DNA of 64,000 nt from Paracamarosporium sp. OC-R06-R3. Taxonomy: Eukaryota > Ascomycota > Dothideomycetes > Pleosporales > Didymosphaeriaceae. The position numbers and the translations under genes are program-made. Every line of letters begins with the position of its first letter. Within the stretch, counting starts at the first letter, position 1. Location of the stretch: assembly GCA_019828545.1 (NCBI GenBank), contig JACVRA010000203.1, positions 124,001 through 188,000 on the forward strand. Direction: 5' to 3'. Shown in pieces: positions 49,881 through 61,013 of the stretch. The notes under the pieces are model-generated. The model saw only the letters and a program-made list of their open reading frames with translations, ran no database searches and was not told the origin of the DNA.

Positions 49881-49952
49881 GCATCTGAAAGCCTTCAAGT
49901 ACTTTACAGTCTACTGATTTTAAAGCTGTATAAGTGAGTGAAGGCATCCAGG
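49881..49952. repeat. Foldback element, copy C1
   Basis: The left arm GAAAGCCTTCAAGTACTTTA and the right arm GTGAGTGAAGGCATCCAGG are inverted relatives. The core contains CAGTCTACTGATTTT, shared in part with copies A and B1. Confidence 0.7.
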
Positions 49953-50004
49953 AAGCAAGATTTCCCAAGTCTAAGGCCGCAACAATCACTTCATTCTAGG
50001 TGCT

Positions 50005-50075
50005 GCCTGAGTCCCTTCAAGTACTTTACAGTTTCCTAGTTTTGAAGTTCTACAATTACTCAAAGGTATCCAGGC
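50005..50075. repeat. Foldback element, copy C2
   Basis: The left arm GCCTGAGTCCCTTCAAGTAC and the right arm TTACTCAAAGGTATCCAGGC pair as an inverted repeat. It is separated from C1 by a spacer ending CATTCTAGGTGCT, close to CTATTCTAGATGCT in the B pair. Confidence 0.75.
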
Positions 50076-50187
50076 ATTAACATTTCCGAATATAAGGCCA
50101 CATACATCATACTCAACCAACCCAAAAAGCACCACCCCACCATAAGATATAGCCCACCCCAGCCACACAACCAAACACAGCCATCGC

Positions 50188-53100
50188 CTAACCCCACGTC
50201 CCACCACCACCCCTCCCCTGCCTCTTCTGCGCACTCAACCTCCAATCATCCTCACCCGCAAACTTATTATGCAACGGCTGGATCCTCTCCGCCTTCTTCC
50301 TCTTGCTCAGCCTATCCGTCGGCGCAACCTTGAAGAAGGTCGGCGCCGCCTCGACCAGCCACTTGGGCTCAATCACACTAACAACATGCATGTACTCCTT
50401 AGTAGTCTCGACCAGACTCTGGTAAATGACGTGTTCGGAGGGCTTTCCAAAGAGGGCGGACGAAGGGTGCAGGAAGACGGGTGTGCCCTCGACGAGCGTC
50501 TTGTAGCCTTCCGAGGGGTCCTTGCGCGCGCTGTTGCGGAAGAAGCCTGAGCAGAGGGCTTGTCGGACTTTTTGCGTGTTGCGGCCGCAGGAGACGAGCG
50601 TGTGCTTGTGGCGTGCCATGAGGGTGAGGAGTTGCTGGCGGACGTCTTTAACGCGCTGCATGTTGCGCGGCTGTATGAAGTTCTCGAAGCACCAGGGTGT
50701 GCTATAGCCCGATGCTTTCCAGCCGTTGTAGACATTGAGTAGCATCACGTGGTCGCCGGATGGATCGTGGAACTTGGCCTTCTTCTGGTCCGCTTGTTGT
50801 TGCTTTTCGCGTGGGCGGTGGAATACGTTCTGGGTGGCAGAGATCATGGAGACGATAGTGAGGATCTCGTCGGAGCAGTGCATTTCCACAGATTTGAGAA
50901 GCGTTTTGCTCAAAGAAGGATCCATAGGGAAGTCTGCCATCTGGCGGCCGAGGCGCGTAAGAAGACCTTCATCGTCGAGCGCACCAAGGCAATATAATTC
51001 TTCGAGTGCCGTCAACATGGTATTCGTTGGTGGCGGATCCATGAAATCGAAATGTAGGAGGTCGTTGATACCCATAGCTTTCAACATCAAGATCGTGTTG
51101 CTGAGATTCTGTCTCTGGATCTCAGGTATGGTGGTCGGAAGCATCTCGTTCTGGAACGCTGCTTCTGTGTAAAGCCTGAAGCATTTACCAGGACCCGTTC
51201 GTCCGGCACGTCCACTACGCTGTCGCGCTTGCGCTTGCGAGATTGGCGTAATCTGAAGACGATCCATGCCTAGCTTCGCGTCGAAACTACTCTGCTTTAC
51301 GAACCCCGGATCGATAACATAGTAAATTCCGTCAATAGTCAAACTGGTCTCGGCAATGTTCGTGGCAATAACGACCTTCCGACTTCCTGGGGGGGCAGGC
51401 TCAAAAATGCGGCTCGCAGTTTCTCCAGGCAGGGCTGAGTAGATGGGCAAGATCAACAACTCGGGTACATTTGGACCCAATGCTTTCATTCGCTCGCTGA
51501 GAATTTCGCAACTGGAGTCAATTTCCTCCTTACCAGTAAGGAAAAGTAGGATATCACCAGCAGGCTCGGTTAGATGAACTTGCATGACCGTGACCAACGC
51601 CGCGTCGAGGTAATCGGACTCTGGCTCACGAGAGTACATAATTTCGACAGGGAAAGTTCTACCAGGGATGCTGAATATAGGGGCCTCCATAAAGTAAGTG
51701 CTGAACTGTTATGATGTTAGCTAAGATTCTCAAGGTATGAAGGGAAGAATTTACCTTATCCGCATCCAGAGTAGCACTCGTTACGATGATCTTCATGTCT
51801 GGTCGGCGTTTCAACGTCTTCTTTAACAGACCAAAAAGTATATCGGTGGCGATGGTACGCTCGTGTGCCTCGTCAAGCATAATGCAGGAATACTTGTTCA
51901 ACAAAGGATCCAGAAGGATCTCTCTTTGAAGAATACCATCAGTCATGTACTTGATGCGCGTTTCCGGGCCAGTCTTGTCTTCGAATCGAATCGTGTAGCC
52001 CACTTCATCGCCCAGCCGGCAGCCAACTTCTTCAGCGACACGCTTTGCTACGCTCATGGCTGCTACACGACGTGGCTGGGTGCAGCCGATCATGAGTTCG
52101 TTTGCGTAGCCAGCCTCGGCCAGGTACTGTGTCATCTGCGTTGTCTTTCCGGAACCCGTATCGCCGACAACAATAAGAATCTGGTTATTCTTGACCGCCT
52201 CGAGCAGCTGTGTTCTGAACTTGTAGACTGGGAGACTCTCACGTTGATCCTTGATGCTCATATCTGTTCTCTTTCCAAAACTTGTGTTCTTACTGTTAGT
52301 GGCAATCTTCTTCCACTCCGGTACAGCTTCGGGTGCCTGGTTCGTCCGAGTGTTACGCAAGTCGCTGGCAAACTGCTTCTGTTGCGCCATTGGATCATTC
52401 CACTGACTGCTGAGATCAACCTTCTCGGCCTCCTTTGCAGCCTTATCTTGAGCTTCTTGTTGTCGAAGGTCGCGCCGTTCGCGAGCGAGAGTGTCACCCT
52501 GCATAGCAGCCCTGTTGAGTGATCCGTCTGGGGCTTTGACGACCCTAATTGGGGACAGCTCCAATGCTCTCGCTGTCTGGCCTTGTAAAAATCTGGGTTC
52601 GTCGTTGGTGAGCTCAATATCGACATCTTCTTCCTCTTCAAAGCCGCCTTCGCCGTTGATGTGTGCGTTGTAATCCTCGTCGATGTCCGGGTAGTCGGAT
52701 CGAGGAATGATGCCGGACGCGATGAGCTGTTTGATTTCCCATCTTTCAGGCGAAGTCATTCGCTTTCGCATTCCGTTTCTTCGACTGCTGAAGCCATCCT
52801 CGACTACAGGAACATTGTCACTAAAACCAGCACTTCCTCCAAGGGCTGACATATTGGCACCGGTCCCTATACGTTGGGCCGGGGCAAGATCGCGACCTGT
52901 TCGCTGGTCCACCTCCTTCATCGATAGTGATATTCTTCCGCCATCCATCTTTATGACTTTCACCTTGACTTCCTGCCAGCGGGATAGTAAATCCGACGGA
53001 TCGTTGACACGCGCACCCTCCTGAATTTGCGAAACGTGCACCAATCCGTCAACTTTGCCCCGCACTCCCTGCAGGTTGACAAAGGCGCCAAATGGCTTCA

Positions 53101-53863
53101 TTCCCGTCACCTTGCCGGTGTAAACCTTGTACAGAACGGGCTCATCATCGATTTCGGGCGTAGGCGGTCGGCGGAACTCGTCTACGTCGTCGTCGCGGTA
53201 CTTCTTCCGAGAGCGTGTCTTGTCGTGTCGCTTCACGGTGCGGTCGCGCCCGAATTCGTCCTGGAATACAAAGTCGTCGTGACGAGTCTCGCGGCGTCTC
53301 CTCGAAGTCGATCGTGACCGTGACCGCCTATACCGCTTGTATCTTCCTCTGCCGCGATCGTCGTCATCGATAGGGCTCATGCTTCTCTTGCGCGCAGACC
53401 TATCCCTTCGCCCTCCACCAGTCGTAGGGCCAGCGAGTCCCTCCAACATAGCAAACGTATCATCGAGCGCATCCGGTTGCGCCTTCGCGTTCTCTTCCCC
53501 GTCGCTTTCTGCCCCAAAGTCGACCTCCTTGTCCGGAATCGCTAGACCCTTGAAAACGCGCATCTTGCGATCCGTCTCGTCGCCTCCATCCTGGATGGCT
53601 TCCTTGCCATTTGCGCCACCCTTGCTCTTGTATTTGGGGTGCAACGTGAGAATCAACCGGTCGATGCTCTTAACCAGCGACGCGGGAAATTCTGCGCCAA
53701 TCTCCTTGAGTTGCTTCTCAAAGTCGTCGAGGCCTTTCGCGTTGGCGTGTTGGTCGATTATGAACTCTGCGAGGGTCTTGTCGTCGACGCCGACGTGGTT
53801 GCGAATCTCGTCCGTGACCTTTGCGACCAGGGCTAGGAATTCGAGGTTGGCGAGATCGTCCAT
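50188..53863 (-). CDS. PRP22: Spliceosomal DEAH helicase Prp22 (DHX8)
   Basis: Exons are 53863-51755 and 51705-50188 with a 49 bp intron, giving 1208 residues. ATG at 53863 sits in ACC-ATG-G. Prp22 releases spliced mRNA from the spliceosome. Domain order: an N-terminal helical region; an Arg/Ser-rich stretch at about 155-195; an S1 RNA-binding domain at about 242-317 ([27 protein letters not shown]); Walker [11 protein letters not shown] at about 567; DEAH at about 664; SATLDADK at the exon junction; [24 protein letters not shown]; then the C-terminal domains. It ends in the Prp22-typical basic tail with [14 protein letters not shown]. The S1 domain separates it from Prp2, Prp16 and Prp43. 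Confidence 0.95.
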
Positions 53864-54230
53864 GGTGCGCAATCGAGAGGCTCAGACGCTGTAGGTTGAG
53901 TTCTGGGTAGCGCTGCCTGTAGATGTGCCGCGGGTAGGGCGGGCTTGCGGGTGGAGGAGCGTGTCGCGCTTCACGTCGTAAGTCGTACGCGCGGGGGTCG
54001 TTGAGCGTCGAATAAGTAGTTGTGGGCCACCAGGCTACAGTCGCAGTCACGGGGTCGTAGCAGCCATAAGACCTCGAGTACATCCACGGTTGTGCAGCTC
54101 GACAAAAAGTTGGGACATGGGACAAGAAGCGGCGAATCGCGCCAAGCCAGCCACTCACATCTCACCTCCGCCGCCGGAGCATCCCCAGTCCCAACGTCAC
54201 ACCACAAGTCTCTCGTCACCGACGCCCACA
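53864..54230. promoter_or_regulatory. Bidirectional promoter region PRP22/small orphan
   Basis: A 367 bp spacer between divergent ATGs. Frames crossing it are longer than the called genes but lack good starts. Confidence 0.4.
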
Positions 54231-54539
54231 ATGCGGCCTACCAAGGTGGCACCCCCGAAGTTCCAGAACCTCGCGCTCGGCCTCGAAATCGGCATGGCCG
54301 TCTACCTAAGCTACGAACTCTCCCGCGTCTACAGAGGCACGCACCCCGTCATGTCGCGCAAACTCGCAGAAGCAGGCGTATGGCCGCCGCCTCGGCTACC
54401 AGCGGTTAAGCAGGGAGAGAGACGAGAAGGCAAGGGGCAGAGCGAAGATAAAAGAGAGGACGACGTGCGGTGGATGAGTTTAAACGGGGTGCCGGTGCCG
54501 GCGAGCTTCGATGCTTTGACGGGGTTTTGGAGACGATGA
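54231..54539 (+). CDS. Small orphan protein, probably membrane-anchored
   Basis: Single exon of 102 residues (MRPTKVAPPKFQNLALGLEIG). A basic N-terminus is followed by a moderately hydrophobic helix (LALGLEIGMAVYLSYELSRVY), a layout seen in small mitochondrial inner-membrane or signal-anchored proteins. A conserved-looking RGTHPVMSRKLAEAGVWPPP and a C-terminal VPVPASFDALTGFWRR follow. Targeting is inferred from composition only. The frame continues upstream to 54090 but the internal ATG with CACA before it is preferred. Family not recognised. Confidence 0.6.
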   Translation: MRPTKVAPPKFQNLALGLEIGMAVYLSYELSRVYRGTHPVMSRKLAEAGVWPPPRLPAVKQGERREGKGQSEDKREDDVRWMSLNGVPVPASFDALTGFWRR

Positions 54540-55311
54540 GGGTGCGAGGTATATCGGACATTGAAGATGGTTATTGCCGGGGTCAATTAGGAAGAAGATG
54601 TTTTGTGTGTTCTAGCGTGCATCGGCGTACTGGGCCTTGGAACGTTTCCGGACATGACGGGTTGGATTTGCAGCGTTCTGCGCGGGTGCATTTTTCGGCG
54701 GCGGGGCTCGGGAGTTCGGACGGGATTCGACTACGAGTTATCGATTGTTCTCTCTATGCAATTCGTACGGCGTTGCGGGCATGAGAGACTACGGCTGAGC
54801 GATGCGAAGTGACGGTACCATACCGCATCTCGAGAAAATGGAAGGTTCTTCAACGTGGGGAGTGCATATCCAGCTCTCACTTGGATACATCGTCGCCCTA
54901 GGATCTAAATTTCAGACGCCGCTGCTCTGAGAGTTACGTTCTAGGAGTGCACTCCACCGTGAACGTATGCGAGCAGACCGACAATCGCAACGGTGGTCCG
55001 ATATCTATGTGTTTCAATACGTATACGGGCCGGACCTGCGGAGCTTTGCAGTATAATCCAATCACTCGAGATCGCAACTGTCATGATTGAAGAGGCTTCA
55101 TTGTAAATATTTATTCTCGATACTAATTGCATGTCATGCATTATGCTACTCATACCGCTAAAAGCAGTTATTTTCCCGTCATCAGACAAACACAATCAAG
55201 CCATTCACGCCTGCATGTGTGCATGTGTGCATTCTGCCATTGAAACCCAAACACCCATCGCTAAGCCGCAGCAAATTCAAAAGAGGGATAAAGACGAGCG
55301 CAGAAGGCAGC
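54540..55311. other. Intergenic
   Basis: About 770 bp between convergent genes; no gene seen. Confidence 0.5.
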
Positions 55312-56615
55312 TCAGTCGTTGTAGTTCACAATACCAGAGCCGTCCTTGTTCGCCTTGGGGATGCCATAGCGGGCCGAGAGATCGTCTTCTTGTGACTTGC
55401 TCTCTGGGTCGAGGTAGGGGCGCTCAGCGCGGGAGCACACGCGTACAGCGTGCCTACGGTGCGGTGCGAAGCCGTAGCTCGCGGAGTGGTTCTGTTAATT
55501 GTCAGTACCTATACTCGCCACATAGTTCGTATGAGGACTTACGCAAACCCTGTTATCCCAGAAGGCAACATCGCCCTCGTTCCACTGGAAGCGAACCTGC
55601 ACTTCCGGGCTCGTTGCAACTATCTCGTTGAGAAGTCCAATGATGTGGTCGCTCTCCGTCTTCGGCACGCCCACAATCTTAGTCACGAAGCCTGGGTTGA
55701 AGAACAGTGACTTCCAACCTGTAACGGGGTTCGTCCGGACGAGTGGGTGTGCGGTGGTGACAGGCTCACGCCTCACTGTGCGACCCAATTCTCGTGTGCC
55801 CTGGGCTTGGAGATCGGCGGAGTGGATCGCGGTCAGCGACTCAAGGTACTTTTGCATGTATGGCGAGAGCATGTCGTAAGCAGCGTATTGTGAGGACCAC
55901 AGGGTGTCACCACCGCCGCCGCGGGGAGGGCCCGTCAGAACCTTCAGGGAGGTGTAGGATGGGGGCTGCTCTTCGTAGGTGACCTTCATCCTAAGTTAGC
56001 GACTGATATGAACGAATAGTTCAGACGGAAAAAGCTTACATCCGAGTGCCAGAGGAAAGTAGGCGTGAACATTGCTCTCAGATCCGGTGAATCCTCACCA
56101 GTAAACACGACATGCACATCCTCCAGGCCTTCCCGCCTCGGCATCGCCGTCGTAGCATGACTATGCAGCTCGCCAAAGTACTTGCCCAAAGCCCTCTGCT
56201 CATCAATGCCGAAGTTCTTCTGATCTCTGAAGAACACCACACCCCTCGTGGCAATCAGGCGCGCGAGGTCATTCTTCTGCAGGTCGGTGAGGTTGGCGAG
56301 GTCGACGCCGTGGATTTCTGTTCCGACCTTTGGGTTGTAGTCGAAGACGTCGGTGGCTGAGGAAAGCAGGTTCTTGAATTCGGCGTCACCAAGGAGGCCC
56401 TTGTCGTGGTATTCCACGGGGGTGAGAGCGGGCCAAGTGATGTCGGGGAAGCGTGGTCGAAGGTCTTCGTACTTGTATGTCTTGTCGTGCTTCTTGACGG
56501 TGGTGCGGCCGGGGACGTAGTTGTGGACGTTACCAGTGGGTTTGAGAGTGGTCTTGAGGTCTTTGGTGGCCACTTGAGTGACCTCGGTCGTGGTCTCCAC
56601 TAGGCCGGGTGCCAT
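55312..56615 (-). CDS. TauD-type 2-oxoglutarate dioxygenase (sulfonate dioxygenase-like)
   Basis: Exons are 56615-56040, 55983-55543 and 55491-55312 with introns of 56 and 51 bp, giving 398 residues. The first acceptor is at GATGAAG, which restores WHSDVTYEEQPPS. The Fe(II) triad is His and Asp in LWHSD and the distal His in NHSASYG; the 2-oxoglutarate Arg lies in AERPYLDP. FDYNPKVGTEIHGVDL and TRGVVFFRDQ are typical of the fungal alpha-ketoglutarate-dependent sulfonate/taurine dioxygenase group (Jlp1-like), which oxidise a sulfonate and release sulfite as a sulfur source. Substrate is not determined. It is a different subfamily from the oxygenase at 48.4 kb (HxD versus HxE). Confidence 0.9.
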
Positions 56616-58502
56616 TGTGTGATATTGCTTGGAAGACTGTTATGGATCTCGAGCCGGTGTGGGATACACTGTATTTTCTCGAAGCCTAGAAGATCCGTGA
56701 ACAGGCCAGTGTGGTTGTAGTCCGATCAACAGTGGCGGTATGCAGGGAATGGAACGGGTATCCGGATCCAATGGAATTGTTTCCTGGAAGAAGTTGAATA
56801 GACAACCTTTCTCTCCCTATGCTTTTTATCTCTGTCCAGTGCGTTGTGGCCAATGGCGTGCTCGATGGTGCGATAAGCTGCGAGGCAGGTGCGTTTCCCT
56901 CTATCAAGATAACTCGAAATCACACACTGAAAGTAGTAAAGTAAGGAAAGAAAAAAAGCCCGCGTGCTCTCCTCAGCTTTATATATGACACTTAGATACG
57001 CACCGCGGATAGTTCTAGATAATCTCATGATTAACTCACATTGCGGTCCTAAATCGATGGCGCAATAGCACACAATGCCGCCTCGCACGGACATGGCACG
57101 GACAAAGTCATGCTGCTTCCCCACAATGGCGGTATGAATCGTAGCCGGCTCCGGGGAACCTGAAAGCAGCCAAGACATTTGGGCTATCTACTCATTGATG
57201 CGTGAGTGTTGTGTGTTGGTCCATGATGGCTCCAGGCCTCACCCCCTATACACGACATATGCCTGGGTATGCCATGTCATGTCCGGTCTCGGGACTTGAT
57301 TTTCAGGGTCCCTCATTGTCTGGATTTGTAAGTCCAGTGTCATGTACATACACTATAGCCTTGTACGTTTGCTGTCATCTCTACGCTGCAATCGAGCAAA
57401 TTTCCAAACACACGAACGCGCGCTCAAAATGACTCACGGGCATGAGGAGTGCCCAAAGAGCCCAATTCTTCCGACGATAGTCTACCCCGGATTCATCACC
57501 AGGCTCGAAGTTAGAAAAAAGGTTGTGGTGGCTGACGTTTGGAGCCGCGCTAAACTACCTTGGGGCAAGGCGAAGCTGATTGCACCATCTCCCTCAAACA
57601 TGACGACTTTCGTCTTGTCAGGAACCGAAGCGCTACCGCCGAACAAAGGCCTCGATTCCTTCCCAGATGCTTCAAAAGGCATGGTATCGCACTCACCGCA
57701 TTTTTATGGGTCTATCATCGTGTGGTGAGGTCGGATGTCGGGGTTTTAGTAGGGTGATAGGCTCAGCTATCTCTACGTCTCAGTATATCGTCCCTCGTAC
57801 GGACCTTCTGCATCTGCTTACTTCCAGAAAACACTGCATGAACCATATGTCGCTGATTTAAATACCCTTGCCAATGTCGGATACTATTGCTGACGAATGT
57901 ATAATGCAGTGAGAGGAAAGCTGGCCACTTCTATGATGCATCCTGCCGCGTATCACTTTAGGATTTGTAACATTCCGCAGAAAGCTATCGTCATCTCTTC
58001 AGCTCGCATGTAAGTATTCGTGCTGAAATATGTCGTGAGTCGACTCCACGCCTGCGGAAGCCTGTCATCACGTTTAAGCTATCTGCTTTCGGCAAAGAGG
58101 ATAATGTTGTGGGTTCTCGAAACCCTGGCGGGATCTTTTTTTCCATGCTAGCAATGCTATGAACATCTCTTTTAGTCTTCTTGCACTATTCGTACAGAAC
58201 CCAAGCTCATCAAGGATTGTCGTAATCCAAAAAGAGTTGCAGCCGCCATGATGGACCTGATTCGTGCGACGCAGCTCGCTCTTACGGCAGAGCTCATGTT
58301 ATCGGAACCTCGTAATGATCGCTTTCCTTTCGTGATAGAATTACAAGTTCTGCCTCAAAAAAACGCCAGGGTATATCGTCCAACGCCAGAAACACATTTG
58401 AAGAAAAGGGATGTGGTCGACATAGACTGGAGAAATGGTCTTTCGGTTACTCTCGTAGCATTGCATAGCAAGCTAGAGGCATACTAGCGACCGGCTGACA
58501 GT
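56616..58502. other. Long intergenic region with weak small frames
   Basis: About 1.9 kb. Two plus-strand frames have decent start contexts: 57428-57728 (about 100 residues, MTHGHEECPKSPILPTIVYPG) and 58248-58487 (79 residues, GCCGCCATGATGG context). Neither has a recognised domain or splice partner, and the second ends just beside the 3' end of the H4-variant gene. They are noted, not called. Confidence 0.35.
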
Positions 58503-59220
58503 TTATCTGCGGTGCTTTCCATCGAAAGTCTCGTCGAATCCGTAAATTGGAGAACCCAGCTGGAATGGTCAGTACTCATAAAGAAGCTAGGAGCGCGGTA
58601 CGTACCCGATTCAAGGTGAAGATGACATCCCGCACAGTAACCGTCTTGCGATTGGTAGGATCGCTTTCCAGAATCGCAGTTATTGAGCGCATAAGCTGTT
58701 CTTGATATCAGCATCTTATCTTGCTGACAAAAACAAAGACAGATTTCGTACAATTTGAAGACGATCTCTCAGTACATCTCGGATGTCCTGATAAACACTA
58801 CCGGAGATGCGCTTTATTCCACCTCGACGGGCAAGCCTCCTGCGCAGACGTCAGCAAATCATTCCAAAATACAGAGCGGTGCAGCAATGCGTCCACAACA
58901 TGACAAATGGGAAAGCACGGCTTACCGGATATCGTTCTTAGTGATACCTTGCACGGTGTCTCGTTGCACCTTTCTGATCAAATCATTAGGCTCCAACCAT
59001 ACAGCTTAGTATTACTCTTGACGTACTTATGTCGCTTCAACAGTCCTCTCGTTCCCAGACCTGCTGATCCCTTGCCCTTGCCCTTGCCAAGGCCCATCCT
59101 CATTATCTGTGATGGCGTTGATCTTGTGGATTGAGCAAGATCATATCGTCGTGAATTTGCACTTCCTGGGATGAATCGTTGGGTGCCGCCGCCGAAGCTG
59201 GGAAAGACAGGTGTCGACAT
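58503..59220 (-). CDS. Divergent histone H4 variant, five exons
   Basis: Exons are 59220-59027, 58973-58926, 58839-58752, 58695-58606 and 58559-58503 (introns 53, 86, 56 and 45 bp), giving 158 residues. The histone fold aligns along its whole length with H4: KRHKKVQRDTVQGITKNDIR, RLARRGGIKRISGSVYQDIR, RKTVTVRDVIFTLNR and PIYGF. Canonical H4 has 103 residues. This protein adds about 45 N-terminal residues (MSTPVFPSFGGGTQRFIPGS), has two extra residues before RKTVT, and a 10-residue tail after YGF. Lysines equivalent to H4 K16 and K20 are kept, K12 is Thr. The middle helix (LRDRLQILMRSITAILESDP) is quite unlike canonical H4. H4-like variants are known in filamentous ascomycetes (Neurospora hH4v); the role is unclear. 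Confidence 0.85.
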
Positions 59221-59690
59221 TGTTGTAAAGATGTTGTTCGTGAGCGAATGAGAACGTGTGGAGATAACAGCTGCAAGGCGCGGTCCAGACAGCAAGTTGT
59301 CGCGTATAGGTTGCGCGGCGTTCGCGTAATCAGCTGATCTTGTTTGCGGGGTAAGGGTGTTTGCGGAAGGAACAAACGACAACTTATTTTGACTGCTGCA
59401 AGAATCAAACGGGCAGTGCAGAGTGCGATACGGAATGTTATCAATGCACTGACGGCCAAGTATGACTCAATTGAAGCACAGGTACGTGGTTGCCCACAGC
59501 GCTTTTGTGGTATTGTACACCTGGTACCCGCCTCTCACCGGCTGCGGGATGGTAAGTCACGTACCTATCACACATTCGAGATTGGTGCCCCGGTTGCCAC
59601 AAAAATTACAATCTATTAGGTCCTCAAGCGCCTGTCCTGAGTGTCATTAAAGCTAGGTTTTGTAGGTCTATCCAATATGCATCTGGGGAT
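59221..59690. other. Intergenic
   Basis: Upstream of the H4 variant and downstream of SVF1, both on the minus strand; no gene seen. Confidence 0.5.
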
Positions 59691-61013
59691 TTACGAGATG
59701 AAAGTGGCTTCCGTGAATAGTGTCCCCTCCTCCTCCTTTACCTCGTCTCCCACCTTGACCTTGATCGTCATCTTCGATTTGTATTGGTAGATATAGGGCT
59801 TCGTGCCTGCCGCAGTAGCCACAATAGCCTTCACGAACCCGGGGACTTCGGCCATAACATCGATGCGGTCAAGGCGATCACCAAGGCTACCCTCAAGATG
59901 CGCAGAAATCTCCTTGCCATCTTCTGTCTTGCCCTCCCAGTGATAGCTCGCCGCGGTGGGTTCAGGCCAATCATTCTCGGTATCCTGCTTGGTAGCCGTG
60001 TGCTTCACATCTCCGGCATTGTTGTTGGCAAGAAGCAGTTTGCCGTCCGTGGCAATGCCGCTAACACGGACAAGGGTCGAAGCATACGACGCAGGTGTTG
60101 TGAACTCCATCAAGATTGCGGAGTAGTTTGGAGACTGGAAGTTAACAAAGTTCCATCGGGCAGCTGTCCTGGTTAGCATTGGCAAGGATGCTTGCACGGG
60201 CTACGAACCTGCGTGGTGAGGCTTCATGCCCTGCAGAGCCATACTGAACATGCCGCGGCCCTTGAAATCAATCTGCTCGCCGCTCGTGATGATCCTGCCC
60301 TCAACGTTTGCGCTCGGCCAGAACGCATGTCGCATAGAACCCCAGGGGGCCTTCGGGTCGGTTCCATAGTTGGTTGTGCCATCCTTTCCACCCATGAAGC
60401 CAGGGGCCGTCCGCTGGAACTTGATGTCGACCATACTCTTGTCATTGCGCGCGGATTTGATGTTGTAGGTGGAGCCATCCTCCGAGAGCTCGATTGAGAT
60501 GCCATCGGCGAAGAAGGAGACTTGGTCCTCGTCGAAGCCATAGTTCTCGAGGGGGTCGCTGGTCCAGATGACGGGCTTCTCGTTGTTCGGGTACCAGATC
60601 TTGACGTTGAACTGGGTGGTGATACGCAGGCCGCTGTTTAGACGTCAGATACATTCGTTGCGGGCAGTGGGGCCAAGCTCACGCGATGTTGTTGTAGATG
60701 ACCTGCATAAAGCAATAGTGGCCGCTGTCGGCCTGGAGGTAGAACGTCTGCGTCTCGACGCAGGTCTGCTCGATGAGCTTCCATTTCAGGTCTTCCTTCT
60801 TGAGCTCAGTGAAGGCGGGGTCGCCAGCGTTCTTGCCCACAGGGTGGATGGCCTCCGGGCCGTACTCGGGTTCCTGGGTTCCGGCGACATTGGCCAACCT
60901 GCACGATAGTGAGCCGGTAGCCGCAGCAGGGGGATACGGAACGCGTGGAAGCGGCACGTGCCAAGAGGGTGGTCGAGGGAGGGTACTGACTGCTGCTGGG
61001 CCCAACGAAACAT
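59691..61013 (-). CDS. SVF1: Svf1-like survival factor
   Basis: Exons are 61013-60991, 60898-60683, 60633-60209 and 60163-59691 with introns of 92, 49 and 45 bp, giving 378 residues. The first exon has only 23 bases (MFRWAQQ plus two bases), a known pitfall. Hallmarks are [52 protein letters not shown] and the C-terminal [19 protein letters not shown]. Svf1 proteins are two-domain lipocalin-like factors; yeast Svf1 promotes survival under oxidative and cold stress and carries ceramide from ER to Golgi. The last acceptor (GACAG) is chosen because it restores [13 protein letters not shown]. Confidence 0.95.

Larger units (their letters stand above)
49639..50187. other. Intergenic with paired palindromic repeats
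   Basis: It contains the foldback pair C1/C2 and the 3' flanks of two convergent genes. No gene seen. Confidence 0.5.

Noticed and set aside
51863..52522. 219-residue plus-strand frame
   Set aside because: It lies entirely antisense to the well-supported PRP22 helicase core; a shadow of biased codon use.
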